Below the pieces are notes generated by a model. The model did not search any database and was not told the origin of the DNA. It worked only from the letters and a program-made list of their open reading frames with translations. A stretch of 64,000 bases of DNA from positions 110,083 to 174,082 of the forward strand of contig JAGAQH010000002.1 in assembly GCA_017622815.1 (NCBI GenBank). Direction: 5' to 3'. Made by a program: the position numbers and the translations under genes. The DNA comes from Bacteroidaceae bacterium (GTDB lineage: Bacteria; Bacteroidota; Bacteroidia; Bacteroidales; Bacteroidaceae). Positions 49,802 to 59,711 of this stretch are shown one piece after another. Position 1 is the first letter of the stretch; every line of letters begins with the position of its first letter.

Positions 49802-52800
49802 ATGAGAAAACTATTTACACTCATCGCTTTGTTCATGTCGGTGGCCACTTCCTCCTTTGCCGATGTATTTGTGACAGAGTACATGTCCGTGACAAAAGGA
49901 AGTCAAGTGAAAGGCTCTATAAAGGCCGACACCTACTACATCATTTCCGGTATAGACCAGAGTTCCAGAGAGCATTATCTGTATGACAACGGCGGACGCG
50001 TTAAAGGCAGTCTGTCGTTTCCTTCGGACAACGAGTCCACGTCTTCGTACATCTGGACACTCCAATCAAGTGGTACTTCCTGGGTGGTGGTCAACGTGGG
50101 TACTGGCAAGAAGATGAATCTTGGTTCTTCCAATAGCAGTGCCATAAGCATGAGCGATACAGAACAGGCAAATGCATTACATTTCGACTCAAACGGTTAT
50201 GTGACCATACTCAACTCCAACGGTCAAGCCATAGACATGACTGCCAATGGTGCCAATCCCACCACATGGGCAGGAACTACCACTCCTACAGGTTCGCGCA
50301 GACTGAAGATCTATGAAGTTGATGATGTGAAGACCGGGTATATTCGTTCACTTAGCCTTCTGCCATTGCCCAAACATGCCACTGTGGGCGAAGGTGAATT
50401 TGTGCTGAGAAATGGTTTTGCCATCAGCGTGGGGACTTTTTCCGATGCAGAGGAGCAGAATGCGGTCCTTGCAGATGTAGCACGTTTCATCACCACCATT
50501 AACGAGTCCACAGGATTGGGTTGTCAGGCATCGGCAGGACAAGCAGATTTGAATATCAGCGAGAATACGGAAATTGCTCCAGAGGGGTATATCATGGATA
50601 TAACTGCTGAGGGTGTGGACATTCAGGCGTCAACGTCCGATGGTGTCTTCTATGCCATGCAGAGCCTTATGCGCCTTCTGCCCCCGAATGTCATTTTAGG
50701 CAAGGAGGGCGAGTCTGGTATTACCTATTCGTTGCCCGTTGCCCGCATAGAGGACGAACCGCGCTTTTCCTACCGTGGCTTCATGCTTGACGTTAGCCGT
50801 CATTTCTTCACCGTGGAGCAAATAAAGAAGATGCTTGACCTGATGGCCATCTACAAGATGAACGTGTTCCACTGGCATCTGACCGATGACCAGGGCTGGA
50901 GAGCCGAGATAAAGCAGTATCCTCTGCTCACCACCACCGGTGCAGAACGCAAAAGCAGTTACGATACTCCCATCACCAAGGTTATAGAGAACGGCCAGAC
51001 ATACTGGACTGGCGAGGGTGCACAGACCAACCGCAAGTACGGACCTTTCTACTATACCCAGGAGGAGATGAAGGACGTTGTCCGTTATGCAGCCGAACGA
51101 CATATCGATGTCCTGCCAGAGGTGGACATGCCCGGACATTTCGTTGCCGCACTGGCAGCATACCCCAAGTACAGTTGCCATCCCGACCGCGCTCCCGAGG
51201 TGTGGATCAACGGAGGTATCAGTGCCGATGTCCTTAATGTTGCCAACCCCGAGGCCGTACAGTTTGCAAAGAACATCATAACAGAACTGTGTGCCATTTT
51301 CCCTTACCCTTATTTCCATATAGGTGGTGACGAGTGTCCTACTTCACAATGGGAGAGCAATGCCCTCTGTCAGGAGAAACTCCGTCAGCTGGGCAAGACC
51401 AGTTTCCGTGCACTGCAGACCGAGTTCATTCGCGAGATAAACGTTCATCTTGCCTCTCTCGGAAAGAAGATGTTCTGCTGGAACGAAAGCATAACGGAGA
51501 GTGGAGCCGACCTGGACCTCATGAAGCAGTCCGGTGCAACCATCATGTGCTGGAACCCTTGCCAGAGCGGAGCGGCAAAGGCAGCCTCCCTTGGTCTTGA
51601 TGCTATCATTACGGAGTGGGGTAGTGGATGCTACTACATTAACCGCAAGCAGAGCAACGACTACGGCGAACCTACTGCGGCAGGTGGTGGCAACGACAAT
51701 GTCGAGGCCACATACAACTACATTCCCCTTCCCTCGGGCGTTTCCTCACAGGCAGCCAAGCACTATATTGGCGTACAGGGAACATTCTGGGCAGAGCATG
51801 TTAGCAGCAACGAGTATCTGGAATATCTGGCATTGCCACGCCTTATGTGTATTGCCGAGGCCGGATGGACACCCCAGGAACAGAAAAGCTGGCCTTCTTT
51901 CGTACGCCGTATGACCCATGACACCAAGATGCTTGATCTTGGCGGCTATATCTATGCGCGGCACTGGATGGAGGACTATGTGCCTCGCAAGGCACCTTCC
52001 TCTGCCATTTCGGATGGTAGCGTTGTTACGTTCACCAACAAAAGCACCGACCGCGGACAGTGTCTGGCCGACAACAACGGCATCTTGAACGCCCAAGGCA
52101 GTGCTTGCACCGAATGGACGTTGGAGGAGGCATCTGGAGAAGGCAAGTTCTATATCCGTAGCAGCGTAAGTGGAAAATACCTATACGCAGCCAATGGCAA
52201 TAGCGGTACGATGGTGGAACTTAGCGACTCCAAGACAGAATGGGCCTTTGATACTTCTACCATTCCCGGGTACGTGGCCATTTGTTATAATACCGCTTCA
52301 GGAAATGCAGTCAACAACAATGTCAGCAATACTACCAAGGCACGTCTCTTTGCTCATGGTACAGGTAACGGAGCCTCTTTCTGGGCAGTCGCATCTAACA
52401 CGGATACTACTCTGAAGGATGGTGAAACCGGCACTCTGACTTATGATTTCTATTATCGCGGCATCAGCATCGGAAAGAAGGAGTTCAGCCTTGAAAAGGG
52501 AACACCATTCCCGTCATTTGCAGAATACATCCCTAATGGATATACTGCCGTGTCCGGACACGCACCGGAGGGAAGCATAAGTCTGATTAGTCAGGTAATC
52601 GAGATACCGGTGGAGCGTGTGCCGGCTTCCGGATTCTACTATCGCTTCTACAATACTATTATAGGCAAGTACATCAGCACAGATGCATCCATGCCCCAAA
52701 CCTACAGCATCAAGGATGCAGAACCGCAAACCATATTCTATTACGACAAGTCCGCCCTTCTCTCATATACCCGTGGCCAGTATCTGCAAGGGGCGGAACT

Positions 52801-53566
52801 GGCGGATGTTGGTGAGAATGGCTCGGAAATCACCATTATGCCATGTTTGACCGGTGTGTCAGACATGTATAATATCATAAGTGATGCCAATGACTACATC
52901 AGAATAAATACCAGCGACACTGTTGCCAATACCACAGGTAGCAGTTCTACGGCAGGAAAGGCAAAGGCCTATGATTTCCGCCGTGTGCATGTAATTTCTC
53001 TTCCTGTCAGACTCGGGGATAGTGGCTGGACGACCTTTTCCTCCGCTCTTCCCGTAACAGTTCCCGAGGGATGTGTCGCCTATGTGGTAGACGGATACGA
53101 ATCTTCTACTGCCAGTGTCTCTCTGAGAAGCATTACACCAGGAACTACCATTGCCGCTAACACCGGCATACTTCTCCAAGGCACTCCTTCCACTACTGTC
53201 GAGCTGACCATATCGGAAACAGGAAGCGCATATACCGACAACCTCCTGCGTCCTGCCGTACCGGCCACGAGTTTAGATGAGGATACGAAAGCCTATACCC
53301 TTATATATAATAATGGTATCTTGTCGTTCCGTCAGATGAGTGATACAAACCGCATGCTACCCAGTCACAGCAGTTGGCTTTATGTGGACGACAGCACCTC
53401 TCCCCAGAACATATCCATAATATTGCCAGGTGGAGAAACTGCCATAAAGGACATTGATGCAGACGCCAATGGCAATGGCGCCATATACAATATACATGGC
53501 CAAAGCCTAAGAAAGCCACAAAGCGGCATAAACATCATAGACGGCAGGAAGGTTGTCGTAAAATAA
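49802..53566 (+). CDS. secreted GH20 beta-N-acetylhexosaminidase
   Basis: 1,254 residues with a signal peptide (MRKLFTLIALFMSVATSSFA). A ricin-like beta-trefoil-type region (about 45-170) precedes the GH20 domain: the N-terminal domain 2 (about 180-315) and catalytic barrel (about 320-720), with MNVFHWHLTDDQGWRAE (about 355-370) and the catalytic pair in HIGGDECPT (about 507-515). Another ricin-like region (about 740-860) and a C-terminal IYNIHGQSL...GINIIDGRKVVVK sorting-type segment follow. It trims terminal GlcNAc or GalNAc from host or bacterial glycans. Single gene with its own promoter. Confidence 0.93.
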   Translation: MRKLFTLIALFMSVATSSFADVFVTEYMSVTKGSQVKGSIKADTYYIISGIDQSSREHYLYDNGGRVKGSLSFPSDNESTSSYIWTLQSSGTSWVVVNVGTGKKMNLGSSNSSAISMSDTEQANALHFDSNGYVTILNSNGQAIDMTANGANPTTWAGTTTPTGSRRLKIYEVDDVKTGYIRSLSLLPLPKHATVGEGEFVLRNGFAISVGTFSDAEEQNAVLADVARFITTINESTGLGCQASAGQADLNISENTEIAPEGYIMDITAEGVDIQASTSDGVFYAMQSLMRLLPPNVILGKEGESGITYSLPVARIEDEPRFSYRGFMLDVSRHFFTVEQIKKMLDLMAIYKMNVFHWHLTDDQGWRAEIKQYPLLTTTGAERKSSYDTPITKVIENGQTYWTGEGAQTNRKYGPFYYTQEEMKDVVRYAAERHIDVLPEVDMPGHFVAALAAYPKYSCHPDRAPEVWINGGISADVLNVANPEAVQFAKNIITELCAIFPYPYFHIGGDECPTSQWESNALCQEKLRQLGKTSFRALQTEFIREINVHLASLGKKMFCWNESITESGADLDLMKQSGATIMCWNPCQSGAAKAASLGLDAIITEWGSGCYYINRKQSNDYGEPTAAGGGNDNVEATYNYIPLPSGVSSQAAKHYIGVQGTFWAEHVSSNEYLEYLALPRLMCIAEAGWTPQEQKSWPSFVRRMTHDTKMLDLGGYIYARHWMEDYVPRKAPSSAISDGSVVTFTNKSTDRGQCLADNNGILNAQGSACTEWTLEEASGEGKFYIRSSVSGKYLYAANGNSGTMVELSDSKTEWAFDTSTIPGYVAICYNTASGNAVNNNVSNTTKARLFAHGTGNGASFWAVASNTDTTLKDGETGTLTYDFYYRGISIGKKEFSLEKGTPFPSFAEYIPNGYTAVSGHAPEGSISLISQVIEIPVERVPASGFYYRFYNTIIGKYISTDASMPQTYSIKDAEPQTIFYYDKSALLSYTRGQYLQGAELADVGENGSEITIMPCLTGVSDMYNIISDANDYIRINTSDTVANTTGSSSTAGKAKAYDFRRVHVISLPVRLGDSGWTTFSSALPVTVPEGCVAYVVDGYESSTASVSLRSITPGTTIAANTGILLQGTPSTTVELTISETGSAYTDNLLRPAVPATSLDEDTKAYTLIYNNGILSFRQMSDTNRMLPSHSSWLYVDDSTSPQNISIILPGGETAIKDIDADANGNGAIYNIHGQSLRKPQSGINIIDGRKVVVK

Positions 53567-53697
53567 CGCATGTATGTTGTCTTGTCCTGCAAGGATATGC
53601 CTGTCATCTTTTGCCTGTATAAGGATGAATAATGAACTTTTGTCTACCAAAATGCCAAAGAATGGTATACTTTAGACAATAACTTGTGTTTATCCTC

Positions 53698-53726
53698 TTG
53701 ACAAACGGAAAAAAAGTGTATCTTTG
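53698..53726 (+). promoter_or_regulatory. tnaA promoter
   Basis: TTGAC at 53698 and the -7 box TATCTTTG (53719-53726) fit the Bacteroidetes promoter pattern. ATG at 53765 follows 38 bp later; no TnaC-like leader peptide is seen. Confidence 0.65.
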
Positions 53727-53764
53727 TTTTTGCAATAAGACAATATAACAGATACAATACAATT

Positions 53765-55213
53765 ATGTCAGTAAAATTCTATCAACCCGAGAACCAAGTA
53801 CCTCTGGAGATGCACAAGGTTCGTGTAATCCAGAAACTAAACCTTCTTCCCGTAGACGAACGTTTGCGTGCCATCCAGCAGGCTGGTAACAATACATTCC
53901 TGCTTCAGAACAAGGATATCTATCTGGACATGCTTACCGACTCCGGTGTAAATGCCATGTCTGACCGCCAGACCGCCGCCATGCATCTTGCAGACGACGC
54001 CTATGCCGGCAGTGAGACCTTCAACCGTCTTAAGGCCGCAATGAAGGAAGTTTTCGGTACGGACAATGTGCTGCCAGCACACCAGGGACGTGCATGCGAG
54101 AACATTCTTGCAGAGCGTTTTGTCAAGCCGGGTATGGTTGCCATCATGAACTTCCACTTTACCACCACCAAGGCTCATGTTACCCGTTGTGGCGGTGAGG
54201 TTCTTGAACTCGTACACAAAAAAGGCCTTTTGCCACAGAGCGACGATCCCTTCAAAGGTGACTTTGATTTAAGGGAACTCAAGAAGACCATACGCGAGTA
54301 CGGCCCTGAGAAGGTTGCGTATGTACGTGTTGAAGCCGGCACGAACCTTATTGGCGGCCAGCCCGTAAGTCTGGAGAACATGTTGGCCGTTGCCGACATT
54401 TGCCACGAGTTCGGCGTGCCCAGCATTCTGGATGCCTCGTTGTTGCAGGACAACATCTACTTCATGAAGACCCGCGAGGCCCAGTGCAAGTATATGACCC
54501 CAAAGGAAATCTATCATCTGTTGGCCAACAAGATGGATATCATCTACTTCTCTGCACGCAAGTTGGGCTTTGCACGTGGTGGTGCCATCATCAGTCACAA
54601 CACCGATCTCATCAAGAGCATGATGGAGTACATTCCTTTGTATGAAGGCTTCCTTACCTATGGTGGTATAGATGTCCGTTCCATCGAATCTATGGCAGAG
54701 GGTCTGTACGAATCGCTCGACATGGACTATTTGAGCCATGGCCCAGAGTTCATATCCTATCTGGTAAATGAGTTGGATGCCTACGGTGTTCCCATGATCA
54801 AGCCGGCCGGCGGTCTTGGCGCCCATCTGGATTGTCAGGGCTTTGTTCCCGACATGCCACACGACCAGTATCCTGCTGCTGCTGTTGCTACGGCACTCTA
54901 CATTGCCGGCGGTATTCGCGGTATGGAGCGCGGAACATTGTCTGAACAGCGTGAACCGGACGGAACGGAGCGATTTGCAGAACTGGAACTTATGCGATTG
55001 GCTGTTCCAAGACGTGTATACACGTTGTCTCAAATCAAATATGTTGCCGACCGTGTGAAGTGGCTTTGGGACAATCGAGAACTGATAGGAGGTCTTAAAT
55101 GGGTTGAGGAGCCGAGCGTGCTAAGATTCTTCTTCGGACGCCTGAAGGAAATAGGGCATTGGCAAGAGGAATTGGTATCCAAGTTCAAGGAGGACTTCGG
55201 AGACAGTCTGTAG
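53765..55213 (+). CDS. tnaA: tryptophanase
   Basis: 482 residues, PLP-dependent fold type I. Aligns with TnaA over the length: LLTDSGVNAM (about 57), HQGRACENI (about 114), GGQPVSLEN (about 195), and the lysine that binds PLP in YFSARKLGFARGG (about 263). It splits tryptophan to indole, pyruvate and ammonia. Tyrosine phenol-lyase is the closest alternative and cannot be excluded by motif alone. Followed by a terminator hairpin; monocistronic. Confidence 0.88.
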   Translation: MSVKFYQPENQVPLEMHKVRVIQKLNLLPVDERLRAIQQAGNNTFLLQNKDIYLDMLTDSGVNAMSDRQTAAMHLADDAYAGSETFNRLKAAMKEVFGTDNVLPAHQGRACENILAERFVKPGMVAIMNFHFTTTKAHVTRCGGEVLELVHKKGLLPQSDDPFKGDFDLRELKKTIREYGPEKVAYVRVEAGTNLIGGQPVSLENMLAVADICHEFGVPSILDASLLQDNIYFMKTREAQCKYMTPKEIYHLLANKMDIIYFSARKLGFARGGAIISHNTDLIKSMMEYIPLYEGFLTYGGIDVRSIESMAEGLYESLDMDYLSHGPEFISYLVNELDAYGVPMIKPAGGLGAHLDCQGFVPDMPHDQYPAAAVATALYIAGGIRGMERGTLSEQREPDGTERFAELELMRLAVPRRVYTLSQIKYVADRVKWLWDNRELIGGLKWVEEPSVLRFFFGRLKEIGHWQEELVSKFKEDFGDSL

Positions 55214-55224
55214 TATTTAATTTA

Positions 55225-55258
55225 CAATCGCATGCCTGTATGGGTATGCGATTGTTTC
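55225..55258 (+). terminator. terminator after tnaA
   Basis: CAATCGCAT (55225-55233) pairs with ATGCGATTG (55246-55254), followed by TTTCTT. Confidence 0.75.
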
Positions 55259-55292
55259 TTCTATACCATATTAACACAATGCATCTAATGAT

Positions 55293-56819
55293 ATGATTAA
55301 GCGTATTCTACTTTTGTCAGCATATGTGCTGATGTCGGCAAACCTGTTTGCCCAAACCCTTTCCGTAGGACAATATAATATAAGGTATGCCAACCCTATG
55401 GACAAGAAAGACGGCAATGGTTGGGAAGTCAGACGCCAGAAAATGTATGACCTCATCAACTATGAGCAATGGGACTTGTTCTGTGCACAAGAAGCATTAC
55501 ACAATCAGATAGAGGACCTCAAGGCAAATCTTGACGGTTACAACTATGTGGGTTCCGGTAGGGACGATGGCAAGACAAAGGGCGAATATGCCCCCATCTT
55601 CTACAAGAAGAGCAGGATCAATTGTCTGGATAACGGAGTTTTCTGGCTTTCAAAGACACCGGATGTGGTAGGTTCTAAGGACTGGGATGCCGCCTTGTGC
55701 CGTATATGTACATGGGCTTACCTTGAGGACAGAAGCACTAAGTGGCGCTTCTGGGTATTTAATCTCCATATGGACCATAAGGGCGAGGTGTCCAGGCTTG
55801 AAAGCGCAAAGTTGGTTTTGTCCAAGATAAAGGAAAAGTGCGGCAACGAGCCGTACATCCTGACAGGCGACTTTAATGCCAATCAGAATGAAGCGCCATA
55901 CCGCTTCCTGATGGAGTCCGGAGACTTGAGAGACACATATAATGCCGCAAAGCGCAGAATGGCAGAAACCGGTTCCATGAACACATTCATACCGACCAAA
56001 AAGACAGACGAGCGCATTGACCACGTTCTGGTTTCTCCGCAGTTCAAGGTTCACAGATACGGACTTCTCACATACAACTATTGGAGTCCCATTGAAGGTG
56101 TGGTACTCCCAGCAGATGCCGACCCAGACTCAATTCCCACCCACACGATACAGATGATTTCAGACCATTACCCGGTTAATGTCACTTTGGAATTGCCACG
56201 TCTCAGAGCCTCTCAGGATTGGGCACAATACGGAGTCTTTGAGAAGGAAAACGCTACAGACAAGAACGTGAAGGTGGTGTTCATGGGCAACTCCATCACA
56301 TGGAACTGGCGCAGGTTCTATCCCGAGTTCTTCAAGAACAACGAGGGCTATGTGTGTCGCGGTATCAGCGGACAGGTTACTGCCCAGATGCTGGCACGAT
56401 TCCGTTCCGATGTCATCAATCTGCATCCCAAGTATGTTGTCATACTGGCAGGCACCAACGACATAGCAATGAATCAGGGTTATGTCTCCATTGACCATAT
56501 ATATGAGAACATCGTATCCATGTGCGAGTTGGCAAAGGCCAATGGTATCAAGCCAGTCCTCTGCTCCGTGCTTCCTGCCGACAGATACAGTTGGTCATGG
56601 GAGATAGACAGGGAAAGGGCCATTAACTCCATTCGCGAACTTAACGACAAGTTGCGCGAATATGCCAAGAAGAGGAAATTCCCTTATGCCGACTATTTCT
56701 CGGAGATGGTTGACGAGAACCAGGCCCTGAAGAAGGAATATCAGCAAGATGCCGTACATCCCAACAAGGAAGGCTACCTTGTTATGGAAAAGGTTATCCA
56801 GAAGATTCTCAAGAAGTAA
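55293..56819 (+). CDS. secreted EEP phosphodiesterase-SGNH esterase fusion
   Basis: 508 residues with a signal peptide (MIKRILLLSAYVLMSANLFAQ). The first half (about 25-290) is an endonuclease/exonuclease/phosphatase fold: QEAL (about 67), ILTGDFNANQNE (about 190) and ISDHYPV (about 288). The second half (about 325-505) is an SGNH hydrolase: FMGNSITWNW (about 330), RGISGQVTA, AGTNDIA (about 388) and DAVHPN (about 490). The pair could act on a phosphodiester-linked, acylated substrate. Next gene follows at 11 bp. Confidence 0.88.
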   Translation: MIKRILLLSAYVLMSANLFAQTLSVGQYNIRYANPMDKKDGNGWEVRRQKMYDLINYEQWDLFCAQEALHNQIEDLKANLDGYNYVGSGRDDGKTKGEYAPIFYKKSRINCLDNGVFWLSKTPDVVGSKDWDAALCRICTWAYLEDRSTKWRFWVFNLHMDHKGEVSRLESAKLVLSKIKEKCGNEPYILTGDFNANQNEAPYRFLMESGDLRDTYNAAKRRMAETGSMNTFIPTKKTDERIDHVLVSPQFKVHRYGLLTYNYWSPIEGVVLPADADPDSIPTHTIQMISDHYPVNVTLELPRLRASQDWAQYGVFEKENATDKNVKVVFMGNSITWNWRRFYPEFFKNNEGYVCRGISGQVTAQMLARFRSDVINLHPKYVVILAGTNDIAMNQGYVSIDHIYENIVSMCELAKANGIKPVLCSVLPADRYSWSWEIDRERAINSIRELNDKLREYAKKRKFPYADYFSEMVDENQALKKEYQQDAVHPNKEGYLVMEKVIQKILKK

Positions 56820-56830
56820 ACGGCAATAGC

Positions 56831-57661
56831 ATGAAGTATATCAAGAAAAGTGTTGTTATAGCAACATTGTCCCTTCTCCTGTCTCCGCTCTGTATTATGG
56901 CATATACAGAAGATGCCGTTATGGTACGGAGCAGATGCATGGACAAGGACGTACCCGTGAATGTCATTCTTCCGCAGGAATATTCCGACACGATGCAGTA
57001 CCCCGTTGTATATCTGCTTCATGGCTATAGCGACAAATACACGTCCTGGTCGCGCGAAGGTGTAGTGGGAAGGCTTGCCGACATGTACAACTTTGTCGTC
57101 ATCATGCCGGATGGAGGTTATGACAGCTGGTATTTCGACAGCCCGGTAGTAAAGGAGTACCGCTATGAAACATTTGTCTCCAAGGAATTGGTTTCGTATG
57201 TAGACAGTTGCTATTCTACCGTCAAGGACAGGAAGGGGCGGGCCATCACCGGTCTCTCCATGGGCGGACATGGTGCATTTTATATCGCCATGAAACATCA
57301 GGACACGTTTTCCTGCATGGGCAGTCTTTCCGGTGGATTGGACATACGCCCATTCACCAAGAACTGGAACATTGCCGGCCGGCTTGGTGCTTACGAGCAG
57401 TATCCTGAAAGATGGGAAGAGAATACTGTCATCAACATGACCCATCTTCTCACTCCCGGTTCAATGAACATTGTTTTTGAGTGTGGTACAGGCGATTTCT
57501 TCTATAAAGTGAATTGCAACATGCACGACAAGTTGCTTAAGGAGGGCATTCCACATGATTACTATGTACGTCCTGGAGGACATTCATGGACCTATTGGCT
57601 CAGGAACATCAAGTACCAGTTCATGTATTTCTCCGATTGTTTTAACAAGAATACCAAATAA
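56831..57661 (+). CDS. secreted alpha/beta-hydrolase esterase
   Basis: 276 residues with a signal peptide-like N-terminus (about 1-24). The fold shows VVYLLHGYSDKYTSW (about 57-71; oxyanion region), nucleophile GLSMGGHGAF (about 141-150) and catalytic His in VRPGGHSW (about 248-255). Resembles the XynZ/feruloyl esterase and esterase D groups. In the operon with the EEP-SGNH and GH97 genes; probably removes acyl groups from glycans. Confidence 0.85.
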   Translation: MKYIKKSVVIATLSLLLSPLCIMAYTEDAVMVRSRCMDKDVPVNVILPQEYSDTMQYPVVYLLHGYSDKYTSWSREGVVGRLADMYNFVVIMPDGGYDSWYFDSPVVKEYRYETFVSKELVSYVDSCYSTVKDRKGRAITGLSMGGHGAFYIAMKHQDTFSCMGSLSGGLDIRPFTKNWNIAGRLGAYEQYPERWEENTVINMTHLLTPGSMNIVFECGTGDFFYKVNCNMHDKLLKEGIPHDYYVRPGGHSWTYWLRNIKYQFMYFSDCFNKNTK

Positions 57662-57669
57662 ACGTTAGT

Positions 57670-59628
57670 ATGAAAAAGTTTTATTTCCTAATGCTTTGTT
57701 TGCTGACATTATCCGTGTCAGCCATTGCACAGACAGTAAAGAGCGTGTCGTCGCCCGACGGCAACATCAAGGTTGATGTACGCATCGGCAACGGTATCAC
57801 CTACGATGTCTATTGTGGCGAGGAAAAAGTGTTGACGGATTGCCGTATGTCTATGGATATTGAGGGCAATGTACTCGGTTCTTTGCCCAGACTCCAGAGT
57901 GTCAAGCGTCAAAAGGTCAACGATGTAAAACGTCCGTTCCTGAAGTTGAAGTTTGCGGAAGTACCCAACAACTACAACGAGATGACCCTGGTAATGAAAG
58001 GCAACTATTCCGTTGTATTCAGGGCATACAACGACGGTCTCGCATACCGCTTTGTCACATCTCTGAAGGGAGAGGTTAAGGTAAATCACGAGGACATAAC
58101 CGTGTTCTTCCCCCAGGATGCTCAACTTGTACTGCAACAGAGCGACCGATACAGGACATCCTATGAGGAGCGTTACTCCTTTGTCAAGTCTTCCGAATGG
58201 CTGAGTTTCCAAAAGATGGCACATTATCCCGTCCTGGCCATCACTTCTGGAGGCACCAAGATACTGATGAGCGAGTCAGACCTGTGCGACTATCCTGCTC
58301 CTTTCTTCAGGAGTAACGACGCCAATGGTTTCTCATCCGTCTTCCCCCGCGTTCCTGCCGTTGAAAAGCCCCGAAGCGACAAGAGCAATGACGTGCTTTT
58401 GCGTCATCCCTACATTGCCAAGACCCAGGGAACAAGAAGTTTCCCCTGGAGATATTTTGTCATTGCCAAGGATGAAGCCGCACTTGTCACAAACACCATG
58501 ACCTGCCGTCTTGCTCAGGACAGCAAGTTGCAGGATGTTTCGTGGATAGTTCCCGGTCAGGCCAGTTGGGAGTGGTGGAACGGCGCAGTTCCCTATGGTC
58601 CGGACGTGAACTTCAAGGCAGGCCTGAATGTGGAAACCTACAAGTATTTCATGGACTTTGCATCCAAGTACGGTATACCATATATTGTTATGGACGAAGG
58701 TTGGGCCAAGAACAATATGGACCCCTATACTCCCAACCCCGATTGCGACCTTATGGAAATCATAGCCCACGGCAAGAAGGTGGGTGTGGATGTTGTTCTC
58801 TGGCTCACCTGGCGTTGTGTGGAGGAGAATCCCGGCATGTTTGCCCAGTTCGAGAAGTGGGGTGTAAAGGGCGTGAAGATTGACTTCATGGACCGTAGCG
58901 ACCAGTGGATGGTCAACTTCTATGAAAGAACCGTGAAGGAGGCCGCCAAGCACCATATCTTTGTCAATTATCATGGTGCGTTCAAGCCCGCAGGACTTGA
59001 GTACATGTATCCCAACCTTCTCTCTTACGAAGGTGTTACCGGTATGGAGCAGATGGGTAATTGCAAGCCGGAGAACAGTATCTACATGCCTTTCATCCGA
59101 AACGCCGTCGGACCTATGGAGTACACACCTGGTGCCATGAACAGCATGCAGCCGGACAATTACTCCGCACGTCGTCCCAACTCTGCATCAATAGGTACAA
59201 GAGCCTATCAGATGGCCCTGTTCGTTGTCTTTGAGTCAGGTTTGCAGATGCTTGCAGACAACCCGACATTGTATTACAACAACGAAGATTGCATCAAATT
59301 CATATCTTCCGTTCCTGTCCTTTGGGACGAGACCAAGGTTCTTGATGCCAAACTTGGCGAACATCTGGTCCTGGCCAAGCGCAATGCCGACAAGTGGTAT
59401 CTGGGCGGTATGACCGCAGAGCGTAAGGAACCATTTGAGATGGACGTTGTTCTGGACTTCCTGCCCGAGGGCAAGACCTATAAACTGACCTCCTTCGAGG
59501 ATGGTTCTAATGCCGACAGACAGGCAATGCACTATACAAAGAATGTCCGCGAGGTTAGCAAGGGCGATACCGTCAAGATACGCATGGTTCGTAATGGTGG
59601 ATATGCGGCTTCTCTCGAGGCATTGTAA
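57670..59628 (+). CDS. GH97 glycoside hydrolase, likely retaining alpha-galactosidase type
   Basis: 652 residues with signal peptide (MKKFYFLMLCLLTLSVSAIAQ). N-terminal beta-sandwich (about 25-290), catalytic barrel (about 300-560; WWNGAVPYGPD, IPYIVMDEGW) and C-terminal beta domain. The KIDFMDRSDQ stretch (about 403) puts an Asp at the nucleophile position of retaining GH97 enzymes; inverting SusB-type members lack it. Its ATG is 8 bp after the esterase, so the three genes form one operon. Confidence 0.88.
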   Translation: MKKFYFLMLCLLTLSVSAIAQTVKSVSSPDGNIKVDVRIGNGITYDVYCGEEKVLTDCRMSMDIEGNVLGSLPRLQSVKRQKVNDVKRPFLKLKFAEVPNNYNEMTLVMKGNYSVVFRAYNDGLAYRFVTSLKGEVKVNHEDITVFFPQDAQLVLQQSDRYRTSYEERYSFVKSSEWLSFQKMAHYPVLAITSGGTKILMSESDLCDYPAPFFRSNDANGFSSVFPRVPAVEKPRSDKSNDVLLRHPYIAKTQGTRSFPWRYFVIAKDEAALVTNTMTCRLAQDSKLQDVSWIVPGQASWEWWNGAVPYGPDVNFKAGLNVETYKYFMDFASKYGIPYIVMDEGWAKNNMDPYTPNPDCDLMEIIAHGKKVGVDVVLWLTWRCVEENPGMFAQFEKWGVKGVKIDFMDRSDQWMVNFYERTVKEAAKHHIFVNYHGAFKPAGLEYMYPNLLSYEGVTGMEQMGNCKPENSIYMPFIRNAVGPMEYTPGAMNSMQPDNYSARRPNSASIGTRAYQMALFVVFESGLQMLADNPTLYYNNEDCIKFISSVPVLWDETKVLDAKLGEHLVLAKRNADKWYLGGMTAERKEPFEMDVVLDFLPEGKTYKLTSFEDGSNADRQAMHYTKNVREVSKGDTVKIRMVRNGGYAASLEAL

Positions 59629-59640
59629 GGCACCACAAAT

Positions 59641-59693
59641 AATACAAAGAAAGCATGCATCCCCCAACGCAGAAGGGATGCATGCCTTGTATT
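59641..59693. terminator. bidirectional terminator between GH97 and rho
   Basis: AAGCATGCATCCC pairs with GGGATGCATGCCTT, extended by AATACAA / TTGTATT. It serves the convergent GH97 and rho genes. Confidence 0.85.
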
Positions 59694-59711
59694 TACGGAC
59701 ATCGGAGAGTC

